From Flavobacteriales bacterium (GTDB taxonomy: Bacteria; Bacteroidota; Bacteroidia; Flavobacteriales_E; Vicingaceae), in the NCBI GenBank assembly GCA_003487525.1, contig DNDT01000007.1, forward strand, positions 1 to 6,450: a stretch of DNA of 6,450 bases, written 5' to 3'. The stretch's first letter is position 1. Each line of letters starts with the position of its first letter. A program made the translations under genes and the position numbers. The notes under the pieces are model-generated. The model worked only from the letters and a program-made list of their open reading frames with translations, searched no databases and had not been told where the DNA came from. Below, piece after piece: positions 5,290 through 6,450 of this stretch.

Positions 5290-5941
5290 CGCTCTTCCCC
5301 TTCAGTTTATTGGATGATCTTCTTCTGAAATACCAGCCCAGTGGAATTACTGTGAGCCAGCCAATGGTGTACCAGGTTACGCTGACAAATGCAAGAGGAG
5401 CTGTGATCAGTGCAGCAAGAGGTTCGGGCAAGAATTTGTCCCCAATGATAAATTTTTCGCTGTCCGTCAACTCATCAAAGAGCATTTTCTTCCTGGATGC
5501 CGTCCTCCAAAAAAATACCCCAATGAAGCCGGCCACGGCCAGGCACATACTCTGTGAAAACAGAGCGAGAACGTCACCACCCGTTTCGTTATCGAGCTTG
5601 ATGAAATAAAGGAATAGCATTAAAAAAAACAATTGGACGATCGAAAGTGAACTGAGTGTTTTGGACGTGTACTTGAGGTATCCGAATTGAAGATTGCTTT
5701 GACCCCAGTAAATAATAACCCAGATAATACCTATAATCACGGTTAATAGTAGAGCACCATTCTCATCGATCAGGGAGCTAAAATCGTTGTTGTCAATCAT
5801 TTCCTTTGATGGCTTGGGTAGCAACAAAAAAAGTTGAAACAAAACCAAACCATAAACAACATCAATCAGCGTTTGGTTTCTGCGAAGCAGACGCTCGTCG
5901 TGCTTGAGCTGGGAAGTGGATTTTTCTGATGGATTATTCAT
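5282..5941 (-). CDS. Divergent TMEM175/DUF1211-like integral membrane protein
   Basis: The protein has 219 residues with strong hydrophobic segments at about 25-42, 63-80, 97-115, 124-145 and 173-205 (the last may be two short helices), giving five or six TM segments. Prokaryotic TMEM175 proteins are about this size, have six TM helices and act as potassium-permeable channels; their hallmark is RxxxFSD at the start of TM1. Here RNQTLID (21-27) has the same spacing with R and D retained but F-S replaced by L-I. TM2 ends in IYWGQSNLQFGYL (77-89), reminiscent of the family's YW..H..LF..L segment, and TM3 follows in the expected place. I infer a divergent family member or a near relative with the same fold; ion selectivity cannot be read from the sequence. 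It starts 18 bp after terC's stop and overlaps the 4-TM gene by 8 bp, so all three are very likely one transcript. Confidence 0.65.
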   Translation of the reverse strand: MNNPSEKSTSQLKHDERLLRRNQTLIDVVYGLVLFQLFLLLPKPSKEMIDNNDFSSLIDENGALLLTVIIGIIWVIIYWGQSNLQFGYLKYTSKTLSSLSIVQLFFLMLFLYFIKLDNETGGDVLALFSQSMCLAVAGFIGVFFWRTASRKKMLFDELTDSEKFIIGDKFLPEPLAALITAPLAFVSVTWYTIGWLTVIPLGWYFRRRSSNKLKGKSDE

Positions 5942-5959
5942 AACAAGTATTTAATCTGT

Positions 5960-6450
5960 TTATTCCTCACTGCGTTTATGCAAATGTATGGGCCTGCTCT
6001 TTTTCCGAATTCTCATATTAATCATCTCAACTATCAAAGAGAAGAAAACCGCAAAATAGATGTAGCCCTTCGGGACATGAATTTCGGCTGCTTCAAGAAT
6101 GAGCATAAATCCAATCAGGATTAAAAAGGAAAGTGCAAGGATTTGAAGGGTAGGCCGTTTTTCCATGTATCCGCTAATGGACTTTGCAAAGACCAGCATG
6201 ACAATCATGGCAATGATCATGGCAATGATCATCAGCGAAACAACCTTGGTCATTCCAATCGCGGTCAGGATGGAGTCAAACGAAAAAATAATGTCCAGTA
6301 ACACAATCTGCATGATCACGTTGAACACCGTGTCGGGTTTCTTGACTTCGTGAGCGTGTTCCGACACATCGAGCTTGTTGTGAATTTCCGAAGTGCTCTT
6401 GGCAATCAGAAAAACACCACCCGCAAACAGGATCATTTCACGTCCGGAAA
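5960..6450 (-). CDS. terC: TerC/Alx-family membrane protein, C-terminal part (5' end outside window)
   Basis: The frame is open to the window edge: S-G-R-E precedes the Met at 6436, and SGREMILFAGGVFLIAKST is a recognisable internal TerC segment, so that Met is not the start. About 162 residues are visible; the family is usually about 300 or more. Counting that Met as 1, LLDIIFSFDSILTAIGMTK (46-64) is the conserved motif with acidic residues D48 and D54 inside a membrane helix, thought to act in metal transport. Two further TM segments follow, then VPKGYIYFAVFFSLIVEM (121-138) and a basic tail ending at TAA. TerC/Alx/MeeF proteins are inner-membrane proteins associated with manganese efflux, and with metallation of exported enzymes in some bacteria; tellurite resistance is the historical name. 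It is the first visible gene of a three-gene operon. A 12-bp tandem repeat lies inside the TM helix after the motif. Confidence 0.92.
   Translation of the reverse strand, partial: SGREMILFAGGVFLIAKSTSEIHNKLDVSEHAHEVKKPDTVFNVIMQIVLLDIIFSFDSILTAIGMTKVVSLMIIAMIIAMIVMLVFAKSISGYMEKRPTLQILALSFLILIGFMLILEAAEIHVPKGYIYFAVFFSLIVEMINMRIRKKSRPIHLHKRSEE
6204..6232. repeat. In-frame 12-bp tandem repeat inside terC
   Basis: ATCATGGCAATG occurs twice in perfect tandem (6204-6215 and 6216-6227) with a further ATCAT (6228-6232), 2.4 units in all. On the coding strand it encodes a repeated Ile-Ile-Ala-Met within a transmembrane helix just after the DIIFSFDS motif. A unit gained or lost would change the helix by four residues, roughly one turn, without breaking the frame. 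Confidence 0.85.

Noticed and set aside
5310..5609. 99-codon plus-strand frame
   Set aside because: Antisense shadow of the TMEM175-like gene; that gene's minus-strand product has consistent membrane helices and operon spacing.
1..6450. tRNA, rRNA, CRISPR array, riboswitch, phage or integrase genes
   Set aside because: I looked for cloverleaf arms, regular spaced repeats and relevant protein motifs and found none. A metal riboswitch for terC, if present, would be outside the window.

Overview
The window most likely comes from a member of the Bacteroidota. Two genes end in type IX secretion system (T9SS) type A sorting domains, a family largely confined to that phylum. The one convincing promoter, TATATTTG at 3430-3437, fits the Bacteroidota -7 consensus TAnnTTTG, and most starts lack a Shine-Dalgarno sequence. 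I cannot name the genus from sequence alone.

Layout. (1) 1-882, plus strand: the 3' part of a secreted T9SS protein with an N-terminal beta-rich domain, an Ig-like module and a sorting domain. It is followed by 187 nt without a credible gene and then a rho-independent terminator (1070-1110). (2) 1134-3321, minus strand: a two-component operon, with a membrane histidine kinase (GTG start at 3321) and an OmpR-family response regulator (ATG at 1826) overlapping by 14 bp. (3) 3322-3461: a divergent regulatory region with a TAnnTTTG promoter facing right. Just upstream are four TTTG motifs spaced 11, 10 and 11 bp, a plausible binding array for the adjacent regulator. (4) 3462-4424, plus strand: a complete secreted T9SS-sorted protein with a clear signal peptide. 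(5) 4425-4791: a gene graveyard. It holds the left end of an insertion sequence (hairpin plus the first codons of a transposase) butted against the C-terminal end of a second, truncated terC on the minus strand. (6) 4792-6450, minus strand: a three-gene membrane-protein operon, terC (5' end outside the window), then a divergent TMEM175/DUF1211-like protein, then a 4-TM protein built from two similar hairpins. The junctions are tight (18 bp gap, then 8 bp overlap).

How the genes may work together. The kinase-regulator pair probably senses an envelope or external signal and may control the divergently transcribed secreted protein. The terC operon looks like a membrane ion-homeostasis cassette: TerC/Alx proteins are linked to manganese export, and TMEM175 proteins are cation channels. 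The joint role of the three proteins is inference.

The most distinctive observations are these: the truncated terC relic, which differs from the intact terC by many purely synonymous changes; the uncharacterised TMEM175-like/4-TM pair attached to terC; and the helically phased TTTG array between the two-component operon and the secreted protein. Base composition also changes along the window: about 53% G+C in a 60-base sample at the start, about 33% in one from the kinase, and about 45% in one from the terC operon.
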